Shown here piece by piece: positions 35,816 to 45,166 of a stretch of DNA of 64,000 nt. Source of the stretch: Calothrix sp. NIES-4105 (GTDB lineage: Bacteria > Cyanobacteriota > Cyanobacteriia > Cyanobacteriales > Nostocaceae); the NCBI RefSeq assembly GCF_002368415.1, contig NZ_AP018290.1, positions 10,779,717 through 10,843,716 of the forward strand, given 5' to 3'. The notes under the pieces were generated by a model. That model did no database searches and was not told the DNA's origin. It was given only the letters and a program-made list of their open reading frames with translations. A program made the position numbers and the translations under genes. Each line of letters starts with the position of its first letter. Within the stretch, counting starts at the first letter, position 1.

Positions 35816-36318
35816 AGCAACGGCAAGATGCTCGTGGCTTTTTTGCTCGGACTTTCTGCGCTCAGGAATTTTTGGATCATGGTTTAAAGCCAACAATTGC
35901 ACAATGTAACTTGGCTTTCAACCACAAAATAGGTACTCTCCGGGGTATGCATTATCAAGTTGCTCCAGCAACCGAGGTCAAGTTGGTTCGCTGTACTCAT
36001 GGTGCTATCTACGATGTGATCATCGACCTGCGTCCTGAATCTCCTACATATAAGTTACATATTGGTGTTGAATTAACAGCCCAAAACCGTAGAGCTTTAT
36101 ACGTACCTGAGATGTTCGCTCATGGCTACCAAACGCTAACTGACCAAGCTGAGGTTGTGTATCAGATGAGTGAATTCTATGCACCAGATTACCAGTGTGG
36201 GCTACCCTATAACGATCCAGCTTTTGGAATTGAATGGCCTTTACCTGTAAGTGAAATTTCTGAGAAAGATACTTGCTGGCCTTTGTTTGAATGTAACAGT
36301 GTGGGAGCTAACAAATGA
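35767..36318 (+). CDS. rfbC: dTDP-4-dehydrorhamnose 3,5-epimerase-like protein
   Basis: 183 residues, the normal RfbC length and cupin fold. GAFVIDIEQRQDARGFFART, QCNLAFNHKIGTLRGMHYQ with the catalytic histidine, VRCTHGAIYDVIIDLRPESP and VPEMFAHGYQTL are diagnostic. It epimerises C3 and/or C5 of a 4-keto-6-deoxy-NDP-hexose. Next to a cytidylyltransferase and C-methyltransferase, the substrate may be CDP- rather than dTDP-linked. The start overlaps the epimerase gene by 49 bp and its stop overlaps the methyltransferase start by 4 bp. Confidence 0.88.
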   Translation: MLFTETALKGAFVIDIEQRQDARGFFARTFCAQEFLDHGLKPTIAQCNLAFNHKIGTLRGMHYQVAPATEVKLVRCTHGAIYDVIIDLRPESPTYKLHIGVELTAQNRRALYVPEMFAHGYQTLTDQAEVVYQMSEFYAPDYQCGLPYNDPAFGIEWPLPVSEISEKDTCWPLFECNSVGANK

Positions 36319-37595
36319 CTACGACAACTTTGCAACAGTCTGTACTAAATGGTACAAAAGTTAATCTTTGTGGCTGTCGATTTTGTGGAACAACGTTAAA
36401 GCATACCTTTGTGGATTTGGGAATGTCACCGCTTTGCGAAAGTTACGTGGCGCCTGAACAGCTAAACCACATGGAACCCTTTTATCCACTGCATGTCTAC
36501 GTGTGCGATCGCTGTCTCTTAGTTCAACTTCAGGAATATGTAAGTCCGCAAGATATCTTCAGCCACTATGCCTACTTTTCGTCTTACTCTGATTCTTGGC
36601 TACAACATGCCAAAAATTATACTGAAGAAGTAATAGATCGCTTTGGACTTAACTCTTCTTCGCAAGTAGTAGAAATAGCTAGTAACGATGGTTACTTATT
36701 GCAATACTTTGTATCAAAAGAAATACCTGTCCTAGGTATAGAACCAGCAGCTAATGTTGCTGAGGTAGCTATCGCAAAAGGCGTTCCCACAGTTATCAAG
36801 TTCTTTGGACAAAACACAGCTTCGGAACTAGCTGCTAATGGCAAGCAAGCAGATTTATTAGTAGGTAACAATGTACTTGCTCATGTACCCGATATCAACG
36901 ATTTTGTCGCAGGCTGTAAAATTTTACTGAAGCCTGAAGGTGTCATTACTATGGAGTTTCCCCATTTAATGCGACTGATTGAGGGAAACCAGTTTGATAC
37001 TATCTATCACGAACATTTCTCTTACTTGTCACTACTCACAGTAGAGAAGGTTTTTGCTGCTCACAATTTAGTCATCTTTGATGTAGAAGAACTGTCAACT
37101 CATGGTGGCTCTCTGAGAATTTACGCTTGCCATGTAGAAGATAATTCTAAATCTATCAGTCAGGATGTAAAAGATTTAAGAGCGAAGGAAAAAACAGCGG
37201 GATTTCTTGACTTAGAAAGCTATTCTTCCTTTGCTGAAAAGGTGAAGGAAACTAAGTTTCAACTTTTGGAATTTTTAATCGCAGCTAAACGCCAAGGAAA
37301 GTCAATTGCTGGTTACGGCGCCCCTGGTAAAGGTAACACTCTTTTGAATTATTGTGGAATTAGAGAAGATTTCCTCGATTACACTGTAGACCGAAATCCT
37401 TTCAAGCAAGGTAAATTTTTGCCAGGAACTCACATCCCAATCTTTCATCCAGATAAGATTCAAGAAACTAAGCCAGATTATCTGTTGATTTTACCTTGGA
37501 ATCTGAAAAATGAAATAATGTCTCAAATGTCCTATGTACGTGACTGGGGCGGTAAATTTGTAGTCCCAATTCCGGAAGTCAGGGTCTATTCTTGA
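36315..37595 (+). CDS. NDP-sugar C-methyltransferase (TylC3/NovU-like)
   Basis: 426 residues with the three-part architecture of sugar C-methyltransferases. An N-terminal zinc-binding domain has CGCRFCGTTLKHTFVDLGMS and VCDRCLLVQL. A SAM-binding Rossmann domain has QVVEIASNDGYLLQYF and VGNNVLAHVPD. The C-terminal domain has SIAGYGAPGKGNTLLNYCG and TVDRNPFKQGKFLPGTHIPI. It adds a methyl branch, usually at C3, to a 4-keto-deoxysugar nucleotide. This implies a branched deoxysugar in the glycan. Confidence 0.9.
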   Translation: MTTTTLQQSVLNGTKVNLCGCRFCGTTLKHTFVDLGMSPLCESYVAPEQLNHMEPFYPLHVYVCDRCLLVQLQEYVSPQDIFSHYAYFSSYSDSWLQHAKNYTEEVIDRFGLNSSSQVVEIASNDGYLLQYFVSKEIPVLGIEPAANVAEVAIAKGVPTVIKFFGQNTASELAANGKQADLLVGNNVLAHVPDINDFVAGCKILLKPEGVITMEFPHLMRLIEGNQFDTIYHEHFSYLSLLTVEKVFAAHNLVIFDVEELSTHGGSLRIYACHVEDNSKSISQDVKDLRAKEKTAGFLDLESYSSFAEKVKETKFQLLEFLIAAKRQGKSIAGYGAPGKGNTLLNYCGIREDFLDYTVDRNPFKQGKFLPGTHIPIFHPDKIQETKPDYLLILPWNLKNEIMSQMSYVRDWGGKFVVPIPEVRVYS

Positions 37596-37648
37596 GCAAC
37601 AGGGCAACTCAAATTTAATGTAATTAATTAATACCAAAGGAAAATACA

Positions 37649-38509
37649 ATGAAAGTAGTTTTATTTTGCGGTGGTTTAGGAACAAGATTAAGAGAATTTT
37701 CCACGAGTATTCCTAAGCCAATGGTCCATATTGGTTACAGACCAATATTGTGGCATGTGATGAAATACTATGCTCACTATGGACACAAAGATTTTATTTT
37801 GTGTCTTGGTTATAAAGCAGATGTCGTCAAAAATTATTTTCTCAATTATGATGAGTGTGTTTCTAATGATTTTACTTTACAAGAGGGAGGTAGAAAAATT
37901 AAACTCGTCAATAGTGATATTGAAGATTGGAATATTACTTTTGTCGATACAGGATTGACTTCAAATATTGGACAAAGGTTCAAGGCAGTTGAAAAATACT
38001 TAGAAGGGGAAGAAGTATTTTTAGCCAACTATAGCGACGGTTTAACAGATCTACACCTACCTGATTTAATTGATGATTTTTATAGACATAATAAAATAGC
38101 CAGTTTTTTGTGTGTCAAACCATCGCAAAGTTTCCATTTAGTTTCAGCACAAGAAAATGGTTTAGTAGATGATATTCAAAGTGTTCAGCAAGCTGGTATT
38201 AGGATAAATGGTGGTTTTTTTGTGTTTAATAAAGATATATTTAAATACATTGAAAGCGGAGAAGAATTGGTGCTTGAACCATTTCATAGACTCATGAAAA
38301 TCAAACAACTTTTAGCTTATAAATATAACGGCTTTTGGGCGTGTATGGATACTTTCAAAGAACAGCAACAATTAGATGATATGTATTGTCAGGGTAATGC
38401 TCCTTGGGCAGTATGGAAACTCGCTGAAAGGAAGGTCAAATCTTTGGAATATAGCCGAATTACTCAGTTTACAAATGATTCTGTAGCAGTAAGTTTGGCT
38501 CAAGGATAA
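37649..38509 (+). CDS. rfbF: Glucose-1-phosphate cytidylyltransferase-like nucleotidyltransferase
   Basis: 286 residues. KVVLFCGGLGTRLREFSTSI, then PKPMVHIGYRPILWHVMKYY contains the GGxGTR and PKPM motifs. The following GHKDFILCLGYKADVVKNYF is typical of the RfbF branch rather than RmlA. ...NYSDGLTDLHLPD provides the metal site. It activates glucose-1-phosphate with CTP to CDP-glucose. It makes the donor that the epimerase, RfbC-like protein and C-methyltransferase then modify. The expected CDP-glucose 4,6-dehydratase is not a separate gene here, unless the SDR at 34742 serves. Confidence 0.88.
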   Translation: MKVVLFCGGLGTRLREFSTSIPKPMVHIGYRPILWHVMKYYAHYGHKDFILCLGYKADVVKNYFLNYDECVSNDFTLQEGGRKIKLVNSDIEDWNITFVDTGLTSNIGQRFKAVEKYLEGEEVFLANYSDGLTDLHLPDLIDDFYRHNKIASFLCVKPSQSFHLVSAQENGLVDDIQSVQQAGIRINGGFFVFNKDIFKYIESGEELVLEPFHRLMKIKQLLAYKYNGFWACMDTFKEQQQLDDMYCQGNAPWAVWKLAERKVKSLEYSRITQFTNDSVAVSLAQG

Positions 38510-38635
38510 TTACCTATTTATTTGACAGTAGATAGTAGATACTTACTTAAAATATAGGAATTCTATATCTACTGTAAGAGTTTTTTAAGCAAGTATTTAT
38601 AAAAAAGTATTCTTTAAACTTAAACAATTACCAAG

Positions 38636-39289
38636 ATGCTAAAATTTACATTTGAGGAAGAAAACAACTTTGACTATAAAGTTTTGTGTTTAGGAGCGCA
38701 TTGTGATGATATAGAAATTGGTTGCGGAGGTACGATATTAAAATTGGTAGAAACTTACCCAAATATTATGTTTTATTGGGTTGTATTTAGTTCAAACTTA
38801 CAAAGAGAAAAGGAAGCTTATAACAGTGCTAATTATTTTTTAAAAAATACAAATATAAAAAATATAGTAATCAAACAATTTCAAGACGGATTTTTTCCTT
38901 TTATAGCAATTGAAATTAAACAGTTTTTCGAGCAATTAAAACAAGAATTTAGTCCTAATTTGATTTTTACCCATTATCGACAGGATTTGCATCAAGATCA
39001 TCGCTTAATTTCAGAATTTACTTGGAATACATTTAGAAATCATTTAATCTTAGAGTACGAAATACCTAAATATGATGGTGATTTAGGTCATCCTAATTTC
39101 TTTGTTAATTTAAATGAGGGAATTTGTCAAAATAAAATCAAATATATTATTAACAGCTTTCCATCGCAAAATAATAAACAATGGTTTACAGAAGAAACTT
39201 TTCTATCAATTTTAAGATTGAGGGGAGTTGAGTCTAATTCACCTCATAAATATGCAGAAGCTTTTTATTGTCGTAAAATGGTTTTTTAG
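38636..39289 (+). CDS. PIG-L family deacetylase
   Basis: 217 residues. VLCLGAHCDDIEIGCGGTIL is the metal-binding AHxDD motif with cysteine before the second aspartate pair, and IFTHYRQDLHQDHRLISE gives the second H-x-x-D-x-x-x-D-H block. PIG-L enzymes remove N-acetyl groups from GlcNAc-containing glycans or glycolipids, or act in antibiotic biosynthesis. It probably completes the sugar modification cassette. It is AT-rich (many A-runs) compared with neighbours, which may point to a different origin. A REP palindrome follows within 25 bp. Confidence 0.85.
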   Translation: MLKFTFEEENNFDYKVLCLGAHCDDIEIGCGGTILKLVETYPNIMFYWVVFSSNLQREKEAYNSANYFLKNTNIKNIVIKQFQDGFFPFIAIEIKQFFEQLKQEFSPNLIFTHYRQDLHQDHRLISEFTWNTFRNHLILEYEIPKYDGDLGHPNFFVNLNEGICQNKIKYIINSFPSQNNKQWFTEETFLSILRLRGVESNSPHKYAEAFYCRKMVF

Positions 39290-39310
39290 CTTGAATCTCT
39301 TTCTGATGCC

Positions 39311-39343
39311 AGATTTCCGACTTGTTTAAGAAGTCGAAAATCT
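39311..39343. repeat. REP palindrome, copy 1
   Basis: AGATTTCCGACTTGTTTAAG, continuing to ...GTCGAAAATCT, is a 33-bp imperfect palindrome after the deacetylase. It has the same length and core as those at 47744 and 48520 that flank the RAYT gene, and is the most degenerate of the three. Confidence 0.75.
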
Positions 39344-39353
39344 AACTTATAAC

Positions 39354-42020
39354 TTAATTCATATTGCAAACTAAAGATTCAGCAGCATTTAACTTTGTAT
39401 TAGATGTAGTTAACAACAGGCGCCCATTATCAGTTGTCACTAGCTGTCTTGCTTCTTGTATTTTATCACCAAGTTTCCATGTCCCTTGGGTGACTGCATG
39501 AGGATTATTAGCAACAGATATATTAACACCACGTACTTGTGCGATAGAATATTCCATGTCAGAATCGTTACTGGGGACTTTTGGTAAGCCACCGTTACCT
39601 GTAACAGCAAAAGAACCTTGAGTGGAATTTTTGCGCGCAAGGCAACTACTTGCTATAACTTGTTCAGTGGCAATAATTTCACTCGACTGTTGTTTAAGCG
39701 AGTTATCTTGTTTAATATCAGGAGTCATAATCTTGATTTCTCCATCCAAGCTTCCAGTTGCTTCAATATTGCTATCTGTCGATTTAAATAAACCTTGAGT
39801 TTGAATCAAGATATTGCCACCTCTAGCTTCACTTGCACTCGCAGTAATATTACTATTGTTCAGTTGCGCTATCGCACCTGCATTTATCGTTATGTTGCCA
39901 CCCGTAGCGGCGCCAGTAGCGTTAGTCGTGATATTACTATTATTTAATAATTTAATATCATCAGCATTAATGATAATATTGCCTTGTGAACCACTTTGGC
40001 TTTCAGCTTTGATACTGGCGCCATTAGTTAGCAGAATTGAGTTTGCTGCAATAATTAAGTTACCTGCATTCCCCGTTCCTTGACTACTTACAGTTACTTG
40101 TCCTTTATCCTCAAGCAGTAACTTGCCAGTTGTAATTTGTAATAGTCCTCCTTGTCCTGTAGAATCTACAGATGTGCTTGAATACAATCCACTTTTCTCA
40201 CTTGCACCAACAATTGTTGGGTCATTATAAGTAGCAAGCCGCTCATAAAAGGTAGAATCAATACCAGCAATGAAAATGCTGTCTTTAGCGTTAACAATGA
40301 GATTACCAGCGTTTCCATTACCATAAGTGGCAGTTTCAACACCTCCACCATTTACAATATTTAAAGTATTGGCGTTAAGAAATATACTTCCTCCATTACC
40401 TTGTCCGAGAGTACTAGTAGTAACAAAAGCTCCATTCGTTACATTTATTAAGTCACCTGTAATATTAATAGTGCCACCATTGCCAACCGCTCCCGGTACT
40501 ACTGCACTTGATGCAAAACTAGAGCTACCATTTGTACCAACTCCATCTATCGAAACTAGATTTGCACGAATACTTAAATTTCCTCCATTACCTTTTCCAA
40601 GGGTACTGGTAGAAACAAAACCACCATTTGTTATTGAAAATGAATCTGCTGTTATATTAATATTACCTGCATTACCAATTGCAGTTGGATTTACTGCACT
40701 TGATGCAAAGCTAGAACTGCCATCGCGACCGACTCCATCGAACAAGACTGTACCAGCATTAATATTGATGTTTCCACCCGAACCTTGTCCCTGCGTGGCA
40801 GTAAACAAAAAAGCTCCTTGTGTTACCTTTATAGAATTAGCATTGACATTAATATTACCTGCTTTACCGAAAGCAGTAGAACCTAATGCAGCAGACGCTA
40901 AACTTGGATTCCCATTACTATCTTGTCCATCAAAGGAAACTGTATTAGCTTGGATATTAACATTACCAGCATTACCTTTGCCAAAACTAGCAGCAGATAG
41001 ATAGGCGCCATTTACTACAGAAAGCGAATTCGTCTTGATGTTAATATTGCCAGTATTACCTATTCCTGCTGGTCGCACTGAGTTGGAAAATCCACTTGCA
41101 TTTAAATTAATTGTAGACACTGCATTTATATCAATATCTCCTGCTTGCGACTGTGGAGAACCTGGACTTGATACTCCTCCTAACAATGTGCTTCCTTCGA
41201 TCAAATTCACATTTTGAGCATTAAAAACAATACTACCCCCAGTAATACCTCTGACATTGACTCGCGCGGCATTAGTTAAAGATATATTAGATAGTGCAAC
41301 TTCAGGAACGCTACTTAAGCGTAAATTACTACCATCGACTACAAGCCCTAAATTTGCTTGCTTCGCAACTGCTGTTAATTCAACTCTACCACCCGGAGCT
41401 TGTAATCTTCCTCCTTCAAGCAAAACATCGCTACCTACTAATAATAAGTTACGATTTTGGGGTACTTGTAACCCAACACCGTCAGCTTGCGAGCGATTTA
41501 TAATTGGTTGCGTTGTGATTTGATTGAATAATAGTGCATTTGGGTTAACACTTAGTACTCCTGTTGGTACAGAAGCTAAATTGCTACTAAAAGTTTCTCC
41601 ATTTGCAAAACCGATGCTATTTGCTGTTGTTGCTAGAAATGAACCTTTCAAGTCCAAGCGCGCGTCAGTACCAAAAATAATCCCATTTGGGTTGAGAAAG
41701 AATAGGTTTGCATTTCCCAATACGCCTAATGTACCGTTTATATTAGAAGGATTGGCGCCTGTGACGCGCGTGAAAATATTAGTGACATCTAGAGTCGGAT
41801 TAAAATAAACTCCCCTTCCACTGTTAATGTTGAATTCACTGAAACTATGAAATAAATTATTACCACTCAGGGCGCCGCCGTCAATTCTATCGCTTGATAT
41901 CCCATTCGGTGTCACAATAGTACCGACACTACCATCTGGTATAATTTGGGCTTTCGCCGGGTTAATCCATACTAATAGTGTCAAAGGAAGTAATGACAAA
42001 TAGACTTTCATAAATTTCAC
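39354..42020 (-). CDS. TpsA-type filamentous haemagglutinin-like exoprotein
   Basis: 888 residues. A signal peptide (VYLSLLPLTLLVWINPAKAQ) is followed by the TPS secretion domain: GGALSGNNLFHSFSEFN, VTNIFTRVTGANPSNINGTL, and the hallmark LFFLNPNGIIFG, plus ...GSFLATTANSI. The rest is a right-handed beta-helix built of ~60-residue repeats (GNAGNINI.AN..., F.SS.V.P.A.GNAG), about four clear copies in the middle. The C-terminus (IIATEQVIASSCLARKNSTQ) carries the pattern common to cyanobacterial exoproteins. Partner pores are TpsB proteins; one is encoded at 61359, about 20 kb away. Expected outer-surface adhesin. The strongest plus-strand antisense frame is a by-product of the repeats. Confidence 0.92.
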   Translation of the reverse strand: MKFMKVYLSLLPLTLLVWINPAKAQIIPDGSVGTIVTPNGISSDRIDGGALSGNNLFHSFSEFNINSGRGVYFNPTLDVTNIFTRVTGANPSNINGTLGVLGNANLFFLNPNGIIFGTDARLDLKGSFLATTANSIGFANGETFSSNLASVPTGVLSVNPNALLFNQITTQPIINRSQADGVGLQVPQNRNLLLVGSDVLLEGGRLQAPGGRVELTAVAKQANLGLVVDGSNLRLSSVPEVALSNISLTNAARVNVRGITGGSIVFNAQNVNLIEGSTLLGGVSSPGSPQSQAGDIDINAVSTINLNASGFSNSVRPAGIGNTGNINIKTNSLSVVNGAYLSAASFGKGNAGNVNIQANTVSFDGQDSNGNPSLASAALGSTAFGKAGNINVNANSIKVTQGAFLFTATQGQGSGGNININAGTVLFDGVGRDGSSSFASSAVNPTAIGNAGNINITADSFSITNGGFVSTSTLGKGNGGNLSIRANLVSIDGVGTNGSSSFASSAVVPGAVGNGGTINITGDLINVTNGAFVTTSTLGQGNGGSIFLNANTLNIVNGGGVETATYGNGNAGNLIVNAKDSIFIAGIDSTFYERLATYNDPTIVGASEKSGLYSSTSVDSTGQGGLLQITTGKLLLEDKGQVTVSSQGTGNAGNLIIAANSILLTNGASIKAESQSGSQGNIIINADDIKLLNNSNITTNATGAATGGNITINAGAIAQLNNSNITASASEARGGNILIQTQGLFKSTDSNIEATGSLDGEIKIMTPDIKQDNSLKQQSSEIIATEQVIASSCLARKNSTQGSFAVTGNGGLPKVPSNDSDMEYSIAQVRGVNISVANNPHAVTQGTWKLGDKIQEARQLVTTDNGRLLLTTSNTKLNAAESLVCNMN

Positions 42021-42359
42021 ATTTAAACTGTTAAATTTATGATTCCCATTTTTTTGCTCAAAATAACCGTCAACGAGTTAAACGTGGATGCCATCAAAAT
42101 ATTTACATGTGCAATATATAAGCTTCCAATTAGGGTGCGTGACGCTATAAGATTATTAGTAATGGAAGTTAGATTTTTAGTAGCCTTCACGCACCCTAAT
42201 CCTGAATGTTGCTTACTTAAGCATTTGGAGGCACCAACAAAAAATTGGGTAGGGTGCGATCTGCGCTATTACAGTCAAGCAGTGTAACGAACAATTAAAG
42301 TGCGCGGACCGCACCATCGACTGCTTAAGTAAGTGCCATTCCACCCTACTCCTGTTTTT
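42021..42359. repeat. Palindromic repeat cluster upstream of tpsA
   Basis: Perfect 14-bp arms ATTAGGGTGCGTGA (42129-42142) and TCACGCACCCTAAT (42187-42200) form one foldback. A second pair, TTACTTAAGCA near 42217 and TGCTTAAGTAA near 42325, frames ~100 bp that includes another GTAGGGTGCGATC / CCACCCTAC pair. The GGTGCGTGACGCTA core also occurs in the MITE at 2328. No coding frame. Confidence 0.7.
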
Positions 42360-43790
42360 TTATTTCCAAGTACCGTGAAAACTATGTGGTACGGCGCCTG
42401 GTAATTCGAGTTTACACACAGGTTCTTCATTTAACCTATCTGCATTATAAATCCAAACCTCACTAGCATTCGTTTTACCATCATAAACAACGGTAATTAC
42501 CCATTCTTGTGATGCATTTTCAAGGTCTTTGACATAAATAGGTTCGGAAGGGTAGCGATTTTCTCCGACATCAGCGATTGTGAAAGTTTCAGTATGATGG
42601 TCGTAACGCGCGATTGCGTTTAATATCTCTTTACTAATATCAGTTCCTGGACGAAATGTTGATAAATATGTGTAACGCGAATCCTTACCAACATATTCGG
42701 GTGGAACGTTTGGAAATTCGCACTGACAGTCTAAAATTTTCTCAATTTTATTGACTTTGCCAGTTTGAGGATTAAGAGAAACGCGCGATAAGTGACTTTT
42801 AGCTGGTGTATGTGTTTCACCCGTTGCAACTTCTTTTAAATATTGATTTGTTTGGAAGTCATCATAGCGGGCAATATCAACAATTATGGCACCGTTCGCA
42901 TCAACATAACCATTAGAAAAATGCCACTGATACCAAGGTTCAGTTTCACCACGACTTACTATCTTGAGCGTTTGACGGTCAACAACTATAATTTGAGTGC
43001 CTTTACTTGGTAGCCATTCTAATGCATCGCTAAAGCATTTTGAACCAGTTAGTGCAGCTAATAAATTTACCCGTACAGGAGATATAAAAAATACTAAGTA
43101 CTGTCCTGCTAATACAAAATCATGCACTATCGGTACACCATCAATATTATGTGCGGCTTTTTGAACAATTCTACCGCTAGCAGTACTTTTATATATATGT
43201 AACGTTGAATTTAAACTAGGAGTAACACCAAAGTTATAAATTTCACCTGTGTCAGCCGCGCGTTTGTAGTGAGCAGAGTAAGGTAAGTTATTATCTAAGC
43301 CGCCTAAATCATCTTCGCTATATGTATCTAGCGTCTTTAAGTTCAAAGCATGAGGTTTACCACCTTCCCACAAAGCCAATAATTTATCAGGCAACGCTAG
43401 AACAGAAGTATTAGCAGCATTTTTCACGCCTTTAAATAATTTATCCCAAATGGAACCAGGCGCCACCATTCCATAGTTACCATATATTAATTTATTGGCA
43501 GCAGACTCTTCTTTATAACCAGCAGTTTGAACGTAGCGATAAATTGCACTGGCGCCTGAGTCATTAAAGTGAACAGCTAAAATGGCGCCGTCTCCATCAA
43601 ACCAGTGTCCCATCCGAACACCACCACGTTCTAATCGACCGGGACCATTGCGGTAAAGAGAACCACGCAATCCCGACGGAATTTTTCCGGAAATAGTAGG
43701 TAGCGGAGTATGAGGAAATTCCTTTGCAGGTTGAGAGATGACACTTGCCCAAGCGTTTTGGCGCTTAGACGGATTTACAGTAGCAGTCAT
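42360..43790 (-). CDS. Carotenoid oxygenase (RPE65/CCD family)
   Basis: 476 residues from ATG 43790, preferred over the TTG at 43823. A seven-bladed beta-propeller non-haem iron enzyme. The four iron-binding histidines fall in YSAHYKRAADTG, PIVHDFVLAGQY, WYQWHFSNGY and the C-terminal HSFHGTWK. SGLRGSLYRNGPGRLERGG and MGHWFDGDGAILAVHF are conserved near the N-terminus. It cleaves a carotenoid or apocarotenoid double bond, giving apocarotenals or retinal. Monocistronic and divergent from the radical SAM operon. Confidence 0.93.
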   Translation of the reverse strand: MTATVNPSKRQNAWASVISQPAKEFPHTPLPTISGKIPSGLRGSLYRNGPGRLERGGVRMGHWFDGDGAILAVHFNDSGASAIYRYVQTAGYKEESAANKLIYGNYGMVAPGSIWDKLFKGVKNAANTSVLALPDKLLALWEGGKPHALNLKTLDTYSEDDLGGLDNNLPYSAHYKRAADTGEIYNFGVTPSLNSTLHIYKSTASGRIVQKAAHNIDGVPIVHDFVLAGQYLVFFISPVRVNLLAALTGSKCFSDALEWLPSKGTQIIVVDRQTLKIVSRGETEPWYQWHFSNGYVDANGAIIVDIARYDDFQTNQYLKEVATGETHTPAKSHLSRVSLNPQTGKVNKIEKILDCQCEFPNVPPEYVGKDSRYTYLSTFRPGTDISKEILNAIARYDHHTETFTIADVGENRYPSEPIYVKDLENASQEWVITVVYDGKTNASEVWIYNADRLNEEPVCKLELPGAVPHSFHGTWK

Positions 43791-43923
43791 GGTAGGGGTT
43801 GTAATTAGGTCGTTATCCAACAACTATGATAGCGACTCTAAGATTCCCAACTTCTCCTGCTCTTGGCGGGGATCTGCGAACACGCAAAGCATAAGATAAA
43901 AATTGCTGATATTTTCTAAAAAA

Positions 43924-45093
43924 ATGCAAGACTCAAAAAAAACGCTGATATCTAAGACAGATTTAGAGCGAGGAGATTGGAAAACACAGTTACTACAAAG
44001 TTTATCGTTATCTCATGAAGCAGAAAACTTGCTTCCGCTTTCACAGGCAGAACGCGAACAAGTTATAAACGCCCGTCAGCAATTTCCATTGATGGTGCCA
44101 GTTGGTTACAGTGACTTAATAGACTGGCAAAATCCTAATGACCCATTGCGTTTGTTATTACTACCTTCAGAAAACGAAATTGATGATAATGGTTCATATG
44201 ATACAAGTGGTGAAGAGTTTTCTACAATAATTCAAGGTTTACAGCATAAGTACGAGCAAACAGCTGTCTTAATAGTTACTCAGGCTTGTGCAGGTCACTG
44301 TCGTTACTGTTTTCGGCGCCGATTGATGAGTCGAGATATTATCACTAAAGAAACTATCGAAGATTTGCAAGCTGGAATCGAATATATTAAGCAACATCCA
44401 GAAATTGACAACGTTTTGTTGTCTGGTGGCGACCCGATGATATGCAGCACTAATCGTTTAGCTAATATATTTGCAGCTTTAGCCGCAATTCCTCATATAA
44501 CTCAAATACGCATTAGCTCTAAGTTACCAGCATTTTTACCAAGCCGTTTTACGACAGATTCACAACTACTTGAAGTTCTCAGCAGCTATCAAGCACGCTT
44601 TCAAATCATTTTTCAGTGCCATTTCGACCATCCGCGCGAAATTACACTCTTCTCGGAAGCAGCTATTCATAACTTACGCGCTTCTGGTTGCTTGTTGACT
44701 TCTCAGATAGCTTTAATGAAGGGTATTAATAACGACGTAGATACTTTAACAGAATTATTCAAACGCTTACATCGATTAGGTGTAATTCCTCAATACCTTT
44801 TTCATCCCCGGCCAGTAATACATACCAACCATTTTCAAATGCCCATCGTTGAGGGAATGACGTTAGTAGAAGCTGTACGTCAGCGATGTAATGGTTCTGT
44901 TAAACGCTTTCGTTATATACTTACTCACGAGCAAGGTAAACTCGAACTAGTTGGCACCATACCAGGACAACCTACACAGTTAGTAGCAAGATGGCATCAA
45001 GTACGACGTGGACTAGATAAATCAGGGGTTATGCTGGTAGAAATTAATGAGAAAACGAATTGGCTTGAAGGAGTAATGAGTGCTGAGTGCTGA
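43924..45093 (+). CDS. KamA/EpmB-like radical SAM aminomutase
   Basis: 389 residues from ATG 43924. The radical-SAM cluster motif ACAGHCRYCFRRRLMSR has C-x3-C-x2-C and the phenylalanine-arginine following, closer to EpmB than to clostridial KamA. NVLLSGGDPM is the SAM-binding segment, followed by HITQIRISSKLPAFLPSRFT, then PQYLFHPRPVIHTNHFQMPI in the PLP domain. The family migrates the alpha-amino group of lysine to C3 (beta-lysine). It starts a run of three genes with an ATP-grasp ligase and MurJ. The last six residues (MSAEC and upstream) lie in a heptamer repeat. Confidence 0.85.
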   Translation: MQDSKKTLISKTDLERGDWKTQLLQSLSLSHEAENLLPLSQAEREQVINARQQFPLMVPVGYSDLIDWQNPNDPLRLLLLPSENEIDDNGSYDTSGEEFSTIIQGLQHKYEQTAVLIVTQACAGHCRYCFRRRLMSRDIITKETIEDLQAGIEYIKQHPEIDNVLLSGGDPMICSTNRLANIFAALAAIPHITQIRISSKLPAFLPSRFTTDSQLLEVLSSYQARFQIIFQCHFDHPREITLFSEAAIHNLRASGCLLTSQIALMKGINNDVDTLTELFKRLHRLGVIPQYLFHPRPVIHTNHFQMPIVEGMTLVEAVRQRCNGSVKRFRYILTHEQGKLELVGTIPGQPTQLVARWHQVRRGLDKSGVMLVEINEKTNWLEGVMSAEC

Positions 45094-45110
45094 GTGCTGA
45101 GTGCTGAGTG
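45077..45110 (+). repeat. Heptamer tandem repeat (STRR type)
   Basis: TGAGTGC repeated almost five times across the KamA-like stop codon. A change of one copy would shift the final residues and stop position. Heptanucleotide tandem repeats are typical of heterocystous cyanobacteria. Confidence 0.9.
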
Positions 45111-45166
45111 AAGAGTTAATCATAGAAGTCATAAAACAATGACAGTAATTACTAGTTAATTTTAAT

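Noticed and set aside
40327-41004. 225-codon plus-strand frame over tpsA
   Set aside because: It is antisense to the beta-helix repeats of tpsA; the proline- and leucine-rich product mirrors repeated codons.
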